Numbered from the stretch's first letter, positions 1 to 7,891 are shown. The stretch: 64,000 nt of DNA from Terrimonas ginsenosidimutans (GCF_022012415.1 NZ_JAKLTR010000008.1:124001-188000), one strand, 5' to 3'. Numbers and translations are program-made. The notes: generated by a model from the sequence alone, not told the origin.

Positions 1-939
1 GCGGTAACGTGTATAAGCGTGATTGAACTTTCCCGCTATGAGCAACGATGTATTTTCCGAAATACTTTTTACGTAGCGCGTTTGCACAAAATAATCCCGG
101 TTGTATAATTGCTGAACGGATCGGTCATTAAAGAATACGATCGCGCCAGGCAATCCGCGTTTCGATACAAAGCTCCATGCTTTTAACTGTAAAGATGAAC
201 TGTCGCGGAACTGTTTGCTGAGGTTGATCTCTCCCTGTAACGAGCGTAATCTGCTATTGTTCCGTTTTGTTTTTTCCGAAAGATTTCCATTGATGACGGT
301 GAACGGATAATCTCCTTCGGAAGAAACCCCTTCTGTGTAAAAGCTCAATATTGTATTCCGGGGTAAGATCCATGCTGCGCCGCCAAAGGCCTGCCAGTAA
401 CCAAAGGATCCATTCCGGACACCGGCCTGCCACCTGTTCCGCGTTAATGCTGCCACATTGAACGAAGGCGTATACATGGCCAGCACAGATCCAGAACTAA
501 AGGCCCGGGCTGGCAGCAGCGAAACAGAAGGATTGGGTTGATAGAGGTCGAGCGACTGCAGGTTATTGCTGGAGAAACGGCTAAGATCGGTTTGTCCTGA
601 CTGAACATCAGAAACCGGAATGCCATCATACAGGAGACCACTGTGTGAAGCCCCGAGACTGCGCACTGAGATCGTTTTTAATCCTCCTGCCCCGCCATAA
701 TCTTTTACCTGTACACCGGAGAAGAAGCGGGCTGCATCTCCCACCGTTGGGGCGTTCACCTGTTGAAGCGTTTGCTGACTCAGGCTTTGAGCGGGCAAAC
801 GGTCATCAAAGGGGTTTTTCTTTTTGAAACCGGTCACTTTCACCTTTTCCATGGTGCGTGTTGTATCCTGCGCCTGCAAAGAAATTGCAGCGCATAGAAC
901 AACGGGTGCCCATAAAAAATGTCGTAGTAGTGATCTCAT
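1..939 (-). CDS. btuB: TonB-dependent receptor, BtuB-like (5' part only)
   Basis: The 313 visible codons start with ATG at 939 and run off the left edge of the window, so the beta-barrel is mostly missing. A signal peptide of about 23 residues ends near SLQAQ. It is followed by a TonB-box-like stretch (TMEKVKVTGF) and a plug domain in which GLKTISVRSLG, LLYDGIPV and NLQSLDLYQP are the usual landmarks. Family members take up large ligands across the outer membrane with TonB energy. A cobalamin riboswitch lies directly upstream on the same strand, which makes vitamin B12 or another corrinoid the likely ligand. The family call is sure; the B12 assignment rests on the riboswitch, not on barrel residues, which cannot be seen. 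Confidence 0.85.
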   Translation of the reverse strand, partial: MRSLLRHFLWAPVVLCAAISLQAQDTTRTMEKVKVTGFKKKNPFDDRLPAQSLSQQTLQQVNAPTVGDAARFFSGVQVKDYGGAGGLKTISVRSLGASHSGLLYDGIPVSDVQSGQTDLSRFSSNNLQSLDLYQPNPSVSLLPARAFSSGSVLAMYTPSFNVAALTRNRWQAGVRNGSFGYWQAFGGAAWILPRNTILSFYTEGVSSEGDYPFTVINGNLSEKTKRNNSRLRSLQGEINLSKQFRDSSSLQLKAWSFVSKRGLPGAIVFFNDRSVQQLYNRDYFVQTRYVKSISENTSLLIAGKFNHAYTRYR

Positions 940-1124
940 ATTAGTTAGTCCGGGTACCTGGCAATACAACTTTATACAGTCGGTCTGCACAGGCCTGCCG
1001 GCGATTCATACTGTTCAAGGCGAATCGGGTTCACAACAAGGGGGATAGAAACAGGCAGAACGGGATAGCATGTGGGGCTATACAATCTCTTCCTGGCCTT
1101 TTCCGCGAAAGCCGTGAACAATGA

Positions 1125-1312
1125 TGCTATGGGCAGGTCTTCTGGCTTGAGGCTCATCCTGGCACCTTCCCATCCGCCTTGGCGAACAGTGGTTTGCAGA
1201 TCCAGTATGTTTCCCTTTCGGGCACCTCTTACAGCTGCGGGACAGCTCCGGAATTACACCGGATTCCCTTTTAATCCTTGTGGCGGGCCACAGGAACCGA
1301 TAACGGCGGCAA
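1125..1312 (-). promoter_or_regulatory. Cobalamin riboswitch (B12 element)
   Basis: On the minus strand the hallmark B12 box AGCCAGAAGACCTGCC lies at about 1132-1147. The core has GGGAATCCGGTG, then AATTCCGGAGCTGTCCCGC, then the GCAGCTGTAA segment, at about 1215-1270. A P1/P2-like GC-rich 5' side lies around 1280-1312. The order and wording match the classical adenosylcobalamin riboswitch. The last element is about 185 nt upstream of the receptor ATG at 939. Binding of cobalamin would be expected to switch off receptor expression. I did not identify which hairpin in 940-1124 is the expression platform. Confidence 0.93.
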
Positions 1313-1331
1313 AAGTAGGGGAAATTGGGGA

Positions 1332-1582
1332 TAGTTGGTCGTTGGCCATTGGTCGTTGTCCGTTGACCGTTGACCGTTGTCCGTTGACCGATGGCCGTTG
1401 TCCGATGGCCGATGTTCGATGGCCGATGACCGAGTTTAAGTCAGCACCATTTAATAAAGGGAAAGATGCCCTCCGGTTTCAGATGGGCTCTTTCCTTTTA
1501 GTATCCCTCGAATTGAAGCTCGGCCATCGGCCATCGAACATCGGCCATCGGTCAACGGTCAACGGACAACGGACAACGAACA
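1332..1582. repeat. Heptamer-word hairpin (GGCCGAT/GACCGTT family)
   Basis: The left arm, about 1332-1438, is made of back-to-back 7-bp words of the form GNCCGWT (GACCGTT, GTCCGTT, GGCCGAT, GACCGAT). The right arm, about 1519-1582, is made of their reverse complements (CGGCCAT, CGGTCAA, CGGACAA). The roughly 80-bp centre is unique sequence. The same word family builds the much longer array near 23.2-23.7 kb. The element lies between the riboswitch and the serine hydrolase gene. Confidence 0.85.
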
Positions 1583-1671
1583 ACTCTGGTAAACATTCTT
1601 CTCAAAGCTCCTGATGACCTTTTCCCTCCTTTCCCGATACTCTTCCAAACACAGTTTTTAAAACTATCATC

Positions 1672-2826
1672 ATGAGAAAGATCCTGCTTACTGCTATTGT
1701 GCTGTCTACGCTGATCGCGTGCAAAAAAGATAATGGAGACGGACCGGATCCGGTTGATCCGACGCCAAACCCGCCTTCCCCCACACAAAAAGATATTGCC
1801 AGTATTGACAATGCGGTGTCTGCATTTATGACCAAGCACACGATACCGGGTGTTTCCATTGCGGTTACAAAGGCTGGCAAATTGGTATACGTGAAATCAT
1901 ACGGAAAGATGAGCAGTGCGGATAACACAGCGGTTACGAACTCGAGTCTTTATCGTATCGCCAGTATTTCAAAGCCGGTAACGGGTGTGGGCATCATGAA
2001 ATTGCTGGAAGCAGGAAAGCTGACGCTTGACGCTAAAGTTTTCGGGGCAGGCAGTATTCTTGGCGGTGATTTTACGACCCCTGCAGGCATGCATGATATT
2101 ACGGTGCGTCACCTGCTGCATCACACGGTGGGATCCTGGGGAAATGATGGCAATGACCCGATGTTCAAACAACCGACAATGAATCATACGGACCTGATCA
2201 AATGGACGATCACCAACTATCCGGCAACTTCGGGTCGTGGTGTGTATCGCTATTCCAATTTCGGCTATTGCCTGTTGGGAAGGATCATCGAAAAATTATC
2301 CGGAAAGTCTTACGAACAATTTATTAAAGATGAAGTGCTGACGCCTTCCGGTATTACTAAAATGACAATGGGTGGCAGTAAACTTACTGATCGCAAAACC
2401 GATGAAGTGATCTATACAGGTCAGAGTGGCAACGATCCGTACGCCTATAATATTCCACGCATGGACGCACATGGCGGATGGATCGCTTCCGCAACAGATC
2501 TCGCCCGCTTTATGGTAAAAGTGGATGGCTTTACAACGAAGCCTGACATTCTTCTGCCGGCAACGATCACTACGATGACTACCCGCTCTGTCCCATCCTC
2601 CAACTACGCCTGCGGCTGGGGCGTGAATGATGCCAACCATTGGTGGCATACCGGAAGCTTACCGGGAACGGCTTCAGAGATCATCCGGTCGGCAAGTGGA
2701 TACACCTGGACTGTTTTATGCAATTCAAGAAGCTATACTTCCTCGTTTGATAATGACTTAGATAATCTTTTGTGGCCCATCATCAACAATGCCAGCACGC
2801 CTTGGCAGGACATTGACCAGTTTTAA
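1672..2826 (+). CDS. Serine hydrolase lipoprotein, beta-lactamase (class C)/DD-peptidase fold
   Basis: This 384-residue protein starts with a lipoprotein signal (MRKILLTAIVLSTLIAC, lipobox cysteine near residue 17), followed by KKDNGDG and a proline-rich linker. The catalytic domain carries the three marks of the Beta-lactamase family PF00144: SxxK in YRIASISKPVTG (near residue 100), YSN in YRYSNFGYCLLG (near 190), and HTG in WWHTGSLPG (near 325). It probably acts on peptidoglycan peptides, esters or D-amino-acid peptides at the periplasmic face or cell surface. The substrate cannot be read from sequence. The gene stands alone and is followed by a strong terminator. Confidence 0.9.
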   Translation: MRKILLTAIVLSTLIACKKDNGDGPDPVDPTPNPPSPTQKDIASIDNAVSAFMTKHTIPGVSIAVTKAGKLVYVKSYGKMSSADNTAVTNSSLYRIASISKPVTGVGIMKLLEAGKLTLDAKVFGAGSILGGDFTTPAGMHDITVRHLLHHTVGSWGNDGNDPMFKQPTMNHTDLIKWTITNYPATSGRGVYRYSNFGYCLLGRIIEKLSGKSYEQFIKDEVLTPSGITKMTMGGSKLTDRKTDEVIYTGQSGNDPYAYNIPRMDAHGGWIASATDLARFMVKVDGFTTKPDILLPATITTMTTRSVPSSNYACGWGVNDANHWWHTGSLPGTASEIIRSASGYTWTVLCNSRSYTSSFDNDLDNLLWPIINNASTPWQDIDQF

Positions 2827-2853
2827 ACCTTGTTTTTTCTCGAGTGAAAGTTC

Positions 2854-2882
2854 GGCCGCCTCATTCCTGGGGCGGCTTTTTT
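2854..2882 (+). terminator. Rho-independent terminator of the serine hydrolase gene
   Basis: A GCCGCC...GGCGGC stem with a loop of about 10 nt is followed directly by a T run. It starts 28 nt after the stop codon at 2826. Confidence 0.85.
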
Positions 2883-3254
2883 GTGTTCCCGGAAATTTGC
2901 GTTTTTATTGTCGGATAAGACTTTTGGGGAACCTGTTAATGACATTTTCGCATGCGTTTTAAAGGTTAAATAAGGGCGGGATGTTGGTGGGGTGTTCGTT
3001 CCGTTCTTGTTCGAGGTCAGTTCGACTGTTGTTCGAGGTAAGGAAAACCTGAGAAATGCCCGTAAAGAGGCAAAAGAGTCTGAAGTTATAATTGTTGCGT
3101 ACGATATGGCTGACATTTAGTCGGGTGCCATTATCAAAATAATGTGGCTATTCTTGTTCCGATTGCAAGCCAGTCCAGGGGTAATTCTTCCGATGATCTA
3201 GCACAGATTCCGTCTTTATTCGTCGTTCAAGCGTTGTTTTCTGCGGGGACATGC

Positions 3255-3350
3255 GTTGTCTAAGCGTTAGGGAAGCGTTGGGGAAGTATCGTTTATTCGT
3301 TCAGATAGTATCGGGGAAGCGTTGGGGAAGCGTCTGGAAGCGTTTAAAGA
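3255..3350. repeat. Imperfect short repeats of GGGGAAGCGTT words
   Basis: The words TTAGGGAAGCGTTGGGGAAG, GTATCGGGGAAGCGTTGGGG and AAGCGTCTGGAAGCGTTT occur within 100 bp. They look like the internal word repeats of the hairpin arms elsewhere in the window, but I see no opposite arm here. Confidence 0.5.
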
Positions 3351-3623
3351 GGGGAAATGTTTTGAGGCTAATCGGTATCAACAATCAAATTCTGCTGGAT
3401 AAAATCGGGCAATGCGGGTCAAAAACTTCCCTTAACGGCCACTTTGAAGCGAAACGAGTGAGGTAAGGCAACCAGTCTTTAATCTGTAAAGTATATCGCA
3501 AATTCCAGGCGTTATGCGTAGCCAACGGGCTGTGTATCGGTTTCGAAGAAACCGTCCGTTTGCTGAAGAAGGTGGGAAGCAGTGTTGTGATGCGGGGAAT
3601 GCTGCAATGGTTGAGCTGTTTTC

Positions 3624-3647
3624 CTCCCACGGTTGAAACAGTGGGCT
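3624..3647. repeat. REP-like palindrome (CCCACGGTT word)
   Basis: CCCACGGTTGAAACAGTGGG forms a 9-bp stem with one mismatch. A second copy lies at 3789-3811. Such short GC-rich palindromes in groups resemble REP sequences. Confidence 0.6.
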
Positions 3648-3788
3648 GTTGCACAATCTTTCAGTTGAAAAGGTGCTGATTGCATCTTGACAACCTTAAA
3701 TTTTTGTCGAGGTTAAATCGACATTCTTTTAAGTTGTGAGTTTGAAAGACTGTCATTTATGTAAGTCGGGGACCGCTAGCGTTTCCTC

Positions 3789-3811
3789 TCCCACGGTTAA
3801 AACCGTGAGTT
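3789..3811. repeat. REP-like palindrome (CCCACGGTT word), second copy
   Basis: CCCACGGTTAAAACCGTGAG is a near-perfect hairpin and a close relative of the copy at 3624-3647. Confidence 0.6.
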
Positions 3812-3963
3812 AAGCCTCATGGATTCGATAGAAAGAGGCAACCACCCCGTTTACAGAGGTGTTTAATCCTTCCGTAAGAGATCGAAATCTTGTATTCGGC
3901 TCTCAAATCAAAGGGAACTACCATATGGTAGATGCCAGAAAAAACTACTTAACTTTCTTCTGT

Positions 3964-4158
3964 CTATACTTTTTTTAAAGCTGCCTGCAGATGCCCGGAA
4001 GATATTGGAGGATTAGTGATGGCATCGAAAAAGACATCTTGATCTTTAGCTGACGCGATGACAATTACTTGCGCCTCTACACAGTTTTCAACTTTGGAAT
4101 TTAGGCCCGGCATGGAAGCACCGTTCATTTCCACCCACTTTATAATTGATAGTGACAT
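3964..4158 (-). pseudogene. Fragment resembling the C-terminus of a TacA-type (DUF1778) antitoxin
   Basis: The frame encodes 64 residues. Its second half (VENCVEAQVIVIASAKDQD, then VFFDAITNPPISSGHLQAAL) has the shape of the end of DUF1778/TacA antitoxins, where VEA is followed by a segment like FLDALLNPPxPNxxLxxA. The first part of the frame does not resemble the ribbon-helix-helix DNA-binding start expected for the family, and no GNAT toxin partner is visible downstream on the minus strand. It could be a decayed remnant or a chance resemblance. I judge remnant more likely because the surroundings hold other broken toxin-antitoxin genes. Confidence 0.4.
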
Positions 4159-4683
4159 TCGTTTTTATTTAGAGTCCTACTTCAGTTGATAAAAGAGTTT
4201 CATTGATTTGTCAAATATTCGCTGCGCCGATATCTACCTCTGCAAAAAGGCTTTGCAACCTACAAGATTTCAACTTCATAATTAATCGATCAAAGTCTAT
4301 ACTTCTACAAGAAAAGGAAGTGTTTAAAGTATTATCAAAAATCAAAATAAAATACTACACCTTTACACCATCGGCGGCAGATCAATTATGATCCCCCAAC
4401 GACAAAGACATGAAAGGAACCTCACGGGGTTCTTTTCGCTTATAGGAGACTTATGAATATTCGCATCTATTCATTATGTTTATTTTCTGTCTCGTTTTGT
4501 ATTAATGACAAACCAGGTTCCACCGGTTCACAAAAACACTCAACATTAATATGAATAAGAAAAAAAATAACCTTCGCACACCACCTCAAGTATCTTGTAT
4601 ATATGTATGTGTAAAGTCGAAAAGATCTATGTTTTAACAGCATTTATTCTAAGCTAACTGTTAAACGAATCTTACATGACACA
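4159..4683. other. AT-rich intergenic stretch, nothing recognised
   Basis: The region is AT-rich, with a short open frame of 62 codons at 4203-4391 that shows no domain and has no clear start signal. I see no RNA gene or promoter I would defend. Confidence 0.4.
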
Positions 4684-4722
4684 CCTTAAAAAAATAAAAG
4701 GCCGCTTGAGGCGACCTTTTAA
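4684..4722 (-). terminator. Orphan terminator reading leftward
   Basis: AAAAGGCCGCTTGAGGCGACCTTTT forms a stem with one mismatch. On the minus strand it is followed by ATTTTTTTAAGG, a good T-run. No minus-strand gene can be seen upstream of it. Its layout, including the closing TTTTTTTAAGG, resembles the terminator at 6306-6346, so it may be a leftover of a lost relative of that module. Confidence 0.55.
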
Positions 4723-4977
4723 AAACTTAAACTTAGTTACGTTACCTTTAGGCAAGAGGCTTTACTAAGCATCACGATACAAAGCTACAGCTTTATATCG
4801 ACATTCTCAACCACCTTTTACCTTAGGAAATTTCAAAAAATACGGAAGTATCTGTCTTCGCAACGAATCGACCGATACCTTCAGGCCACCGGAAATCAGC
4901 AAACGAAAGCGATCAGGCTATACAAAACAAATCTAAGAATAGCCCAGGCGTTTCATCCGCTACTTGGGGCACTTGAA

Positions 4978-5532
4978 GTGATATTACGGAACTGTATAAA
5001 CACGATTTTAACAACTTACTTTTCTGATCACGATTGGATAATAAATCAGAAGACGGGATTCATGTCCGATCCATCTCTCACTCATATTGATCGCAGAACC
5101 GGCAGAAGGGTAACAAATGACTTTCTTAAATCGTCAATTGAAAAATCAGAAAGTCTTCTGCGGCGACTGCGTGTTCCAGTAAGCAGCAGCAAGATAATTG
5201 CAGATCAGGCTTTCGGATTTTGGACCGACTTATTTGAAGTTCATCATTACAGGCTACTGCTCGGCAGGCCCATACAGATATTCAATCATCTTCCATCAGG
5301 ACATGGGAGAAGTGAAGTTTGTGAAAGGCTTAATACGATAAGGCAGTTCAGAAACAGGATCAATCATAACGAGCCGGTATGCTTTAACGGAACTTTTACT
5401 GATTTTACATATGTTGATAGAGTCTATCGTGCAATAACGGATATCTGGAGATGGATTGATCCTGAGCTAATACAATGGACAAAGGCTATTGATAACGTTA
5501 GAACAAAAATTGAGAGAGCGCAACTTTTGTAG
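4978..5532 (+). CDS. Abi-family (Abi_2, HEPN-type) abortive-infection-like protein; start unclear
   Basis: The 184 residues from the GTG at 4978 include FWTDLFEVHHYRLLLG (near residue 80) and RQFRNRINHNEP (near residue 120). The second fits the R-x4-6-H active-site pattern of HEPN RNases found in Abi_2/AbiD/AbiF proteins (PF07751). The reading frame stays open upstream to the stop at about 4720-4722. From about 4825 it encodes the expected family N-terminus (KFQKIRKYLSSQRIDRYLQA, then NLRIAQAFHPLLGALE), yet this upstream part has no ATG, GTG or TTG. So the true protein is probably about 235 residues. It either uses a rare start (ATA/ATT/CTG class) or has lost its start codon. Family members are usually toxic RNases that stop phage growth. 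No partner gene is obvious. Confidence 0.75.
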   Translation: MILRNCINTILTTYFSDHDWIINQKTGFMSDPSLTHIDRRTGRRVTNDFLKSSIEKSESLLRRLRVPVSSSKIIADQAFGFWTDLFEVHHYRLLLGRPIQIFNHLPSGHGRSEVCERLNTIRQFRNRINHNEPVCFNGTFTDFTYVDRVYRAITDIWRWIDPELIQWTKAIDNVRTKIERAQLL

Positions 5533-5544
5533 AATACTTCAGTG

Positions 5545-5669
5545 CATCTCTTAGAAGCACAACAACAATTGAAAATTTTTACAGCATCCAGATCAATGGT
5601 CAATGACGGGTAATTTTCAAATGGTCTAACGGGAATGCATCGGAAATTGAAATGCTAGATTATCATTAA
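5545..5669 (+). pseudogene. Broken higB-type toxin gene (C-terminal remnant)
   Basis: Reading toward the stop TAA at 5667-5669 gives FYSIQINGQ, then a TGA stop at 5604-5606, then RVIFKWSNGNASEIEMLDYH. HigB toxins typically end ...YSIRINDQWRICFxW....VEIVDYH, so the TGA replaces the invariant tryptophan TGG. Upstream, HLLEAQQQLK matches the preceding family segment (RLEALKGxLKG) but in another frame, so there is also a frameshift near 5574. The N-terminal half is missing. It lies 10 nt before higA, the normal higBA order. I conclude that the toxin is dead and the antitoxin is left alone. Confidence 0.8.
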
Positions 5670-5679
5670 AAGGAAAGTG

Positions 5680-5979
5680 ATGGCAAAGTTAAAAAACATA
5701 CACCCAGGTGAGATTCTTAGGGAGGAGTTTTTTATCCCATTTGAGATCACCGCTTATAAACTGGCAAAAGACATCGGTATTCCTCAAACCCGGGTTTCTG
5801 AAATAACTGAAGGGCAACGTTGTATTACTGCAGATACGGCTTTACGCTTGGGTAAATATTTTGGAAACTCCGCGAAGTTTTGGCTTGGCTTGCAGGGTGA
5901 TTATGATCTGGAGGAGGAAGCGAATGCAAAGAAGAGTGTTTTTAATTCGATAAAAGCGTTGCATGAAAATGTTGCATGA
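5680..5979 (+). CDS. higA: HigA-family antitoxin (XRE-type), orphaned
   Basis: The 99-residue protein begins AKLKNIHPGEILREEF and carries a helix-turn-helix (about residues 20-60, YKLAKDIGIPQTRVSEITEG) and the family ending FWLGLQGDYDLEEEAN. HigA proteins bind the HigB mRNA-cleaving toxin and repress their own operon. I chose the ATG at 5680, with AGGA five bases upstream at 5671-5674, over the overlapping GTG at 5677. The gene is intact, but its toxin partner just upstream carries a nonsense mutation and a frameshift, so it can act only as a repressor or as an anti-toxin against related HigB proteins. Confidence 0.92.
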   Translation: MAKLKNIHPGEILREEFFIPFEITAYKLAKDIGIPQTRVSEITEGQRCITADTALRLGKYFGNSAKFWLGLQGDYDLEEEANAKKSVFNSIKALHENVA

Positions 5980-6165
5980 TAACTTAGCTAGCACTTGATA
6001 AAAAGTGGAGCATCATCCCTTTGAACTTAAGCTTCAGATTTCGCTGTTTATGAGAGATCGCCCCCTGGAGGACTCTTTTATTTCATACTGAGCAGGTGAA
6101 GTCTGCATGAGCTTGGCATTCCATTCAAAGCAGTTAATAGCTGGACCTAATATTCAGCTACATGC

Positions 6166-6218
6166 TGACGTCGGCAAGCGGACGGCTTCTTCGAAGCCGA
6201 TGCGTAGTCGGAGACATA
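6166..6218 (+). repeat. 53-bp direct repeat, left copy
   Basis: By hand alignment it matches 7345-7397 at 47 of 53 positions. The core GGACGGCTTCTTCGAAGCC contains the palindrome GGCTTCNNCGAAGCC. The two copies bracket the DUF6934-like two-gene module. Confidence 0.85.
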
Positions 6219-6305
6219 CGCATAACTCTTGAGTGTTGCGGGGTTCGTTAAAGATTTTGAAAATACAGTCATCGAAAGCATCAACATCCCTCTTCTCGTA
6301 ATGCC

Positions 6306-6346
6306 TTAAAAAAAAAGACAGCCTCAATTGAGACCGTCTCTTTCAA
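6306..6346 (-). terminator. Terminator of the DUF6934-like module
   Basis: A 12-bp stem with two mismatches (AGACGGTCTCAATT and its partner, minus strand) is followed by a run of nine T on the minus strand. It lies just past the stop codon of the 69-residue gene at 6351. Confidence 0.8.
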
Positions 6347-6350
6347 AACC

Positions 6351-6560
6351 TTATACAGAGTTACGTCTTTTTTTTGCCAGCAGCGTGAACGCTTCGAGTT
6401 GGTCCATAAAACGATCGGCATCTTTCTGAGTTTTTATCGACCGGGCCAGGAAATCTGGCTGACGGTTAGCCCCTAGCGTTTTCTTTTGCGAAGAATCAGC
6501 AGCACAGGCTTTTGCCAATTCGTCTAAAGCATCCAATTTTTCCAAAAGAATTTTATCCAT
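6351..6560 (-). CDS. Small acidic/basic hypothetical protein, partner of the DUF6934-like gene
   Basis: It encodes 69 residues, probably all-helical, with MDKILLEKLDALDELAK at the start and a basic tail AKKRRNSV. I do not recognise a family. It lies 24 nt downstream of the 181-residue gene on the same strand and is followed by a terminator, so the two probably form one transcript. Small size plus a fixed larger partner suits an antitoxin or a small accessory subunit, but that is inference only. Confidence 0.6.
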   Translation of the reverse strand: MDKILLEKLDALDELAKACAADSSQKKTLGANRQPDFLARSIKTQKDADRFMDQLEAFTLLAKKRRNSV

Positions 6561-6584
6561 ATTTTTAGGTTTAAGGTTTTTGAA

Positions 6585-7130
6585 TTACTCTTTAAGTCTG
6601 AACATATAGTAGTGATAAAGATCATTGGCAGACCTATCGTAATCAAACTGTTCCAGCCATGGCTTAGCCCAAATTGACCCGTCTGTATATGTCTCTAATT
6701 CTCCGCCTCTCAACACCTTTACGAACCAGTCTACGCCAAACGTCTCAAGTAATTCATTAAAGCTGGTTTCGTTCGAACGGAATATTCTGTGATAAAGATA
6801 AGCCCTTGTATCGGTTGAACCATCCACACCAATAGTATAACCTGGATTTCTTTGTAAAAATTTAATGCTAAACAGAATGATAGTAGAGAATAGTCTACTA
6901 AGATTGCTGTGTAACACGCGTGACTGATCGTCTATTTCCCCATACTCATTCAGTGGACCAAAAGACAGATTATATACATCGGGAAAATATGAATATTCAA
7001 CGGGAGCTATCCTTATCCTTATGAGAACAGCACTACTGCCTTTACAAGGAGAATAGAATGAAGCTTCTGAAAAATCATTGGAGATCCAGGCTATTTCATA
7101 AGTATTTTCAAAGTCGATATTTATGAGCAT
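6585..7130 (-). CDS. DUF6934-like protein of unknown function
   Basis: The 181-residue protein has the look of a Bacteroidota-restricted family. An N-terminal strand-rich part (FENTYEIAWISNDFSEASF, FYSPCKG) is followed by VYNLSFGPLNEYGEIDD, then a helix (LFSTIILFSIKFLQRNPGYT) and the motif GVDGSTDTRAYLYHRIF. The G-S-T-x-x-R-x-x-L-Y-x-x segment matches the conserved block I associate with DUF6934. There is no signal peptide or membrane segment. It is the first gene of a two-gene unit between two direct repeats in a toxin-antitoxin-rich patch, which suggests an addiction or defence role. No biochemical function is known to me. Confidence 0.6.
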   Translation of the reverse strand: MLINIDFENTYEIAWISNDFSEASFYSPCKGSSAVLIRIRIAPVEYSYFPDVYNLSFGPLNEYGEIDDQSRVLHSNLSRLFSTIILFSIKFLQRNPGYTIGVDGSTDTRAYLYHRIFRSNETSFNELLETFGVDWFVKVLRGGELETYTDGSIWAKPWLEQFDYDRSANDLYHYYMFRLKE

Positions 7131-7344
7131 ACATTCTGCAATAGATTTATTTTATGAAGACTATGCTTCGAATCATTTGAGAGCGGCTATCATTTCAAAA
7201 CAACAAACACATCACCGCCGTTACATACATAACAAGTAGTAAAAATGATTTTTAAACTAAAAAGAGCCCAGGTATTTTAACCAGTATTTTATGTTTTTTT
7301 CACGCCGGAAGAAATTGCTGAACCAGAAATACTCAGCCACAGTT

Positions 7345-7397
7345 TGACGTCAGTTAGCGGACGGCTTCTGCGAAGCCGATGTGTAGTCGAAGACATA
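7345..7397 (+). repeat. 53-bp direct repeat, right copy
   Basis: This is the partner of 6166-6218 (47 of 53 identical), in the same orientation, about 1.18 kb away. It lies upstream of the DUF6934-like gene. Confidence 0.85.
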
Positions 7398-7585
7398 TTG
7401 CTATCCGGTAAAAAGTGTCAGACACTATGCGTAACCATGTATCGATCAGTGTATGCAATTTGTTATCAAATGGCCGGGGATACATTGTGATGCCTGTTTA
7501 TATAGAGATAGTATGGAGAATACATTAAGAAGGGTCTGGTGAATGTCTGACTATTATCCGGAGAATGTCTGATTAAAGTCTGCTA

Positions 7586-7653
7586 AGGTCCCAGAAAGTC
7601 CCAAAATATCCCAGAAAGTCTCAAAAAGTCCCAGGATGTCCCAGAAAGTCAAA
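7586..7653. repeat. Imperfect tandem words TCCCAGAAAG
   Basis: Words of about 10-12 bp recur six or seven times: GTCCCAGAAA, GTCCCAAAAT, ATCCCAGAAA, GTCTCAAAAA, GTCCCAGGAT, GTCCCAGAAA. It is directly repeated, with no opposite arm seen. Confidence 0.65.
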
Positions 7654-7891
7654 AGAGAATCAAAATGGATCGAATGGAGTAGATTCTCTTAACAGATCGA
7701 TTTCAATATGCTGAATTTGCGGAATTGATCTGCGATGTCGCAAGATACGAAAAATTGCTTTTATGGTAAAATCAAAAAAGAAAGCATTACCAGGCATATA
7801 TGGAAATAACAAACCTCCGAACGAGGCCCGCCCCGCTCAAGCTCCTATGCCAGGCCTTCTTTAGTTTATCAAAGACTTTACTGCATACAGA

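Larger units (their letters stand above)
2883..3963. other. Gene-poor stretch with small repeats
   Basis: I see no convincing gene in this kilobase. It holds imperfect word repeats (GTTCGAGGTnAGTTCGA near 3005-3045; GGGGAAGCGTT-like words at about 3250-3350) and two REP-like palindromes (given separately). The open frames here have no recognisable domains and no plausible starts. It borders a decayed antitoxin-like fragment, so it may be a graveyard of accessory DNA. Confidence 0.5.

Noticed and set aside
1072-1614. 180-codon plus-strand frame across the riboswitch and heptamer hairpin
   Set aside because: It is a shadow of the riboswitch complement and the repeat words, with no domain.
2823-3116. 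97-codon minus-strand frame
   Set aside because: It runs through the terminator of the serine hydrolase gene and has no domain or start signal.
3385-3654. 89-codon minus-strand frame ending near the REP-like palindrome
   Set aside because: No recognisable domain; it covers repeat-bearing DNA and a competing frame of similar length overlaps it.
4203-4391. 62-codon plus-strand frame in AT-rich DNA
   Set aside because: Low complexity, no homology pattern recognised, no clear initiation region.
6166-7397. Insertion sequence or integron cassette bounded by the 53-bp repeats
   Set aside because: The repeats are direct, no transposase or integrase is present between them, and no target-site duplication could be seen; kept only as a repeat-flanked module.
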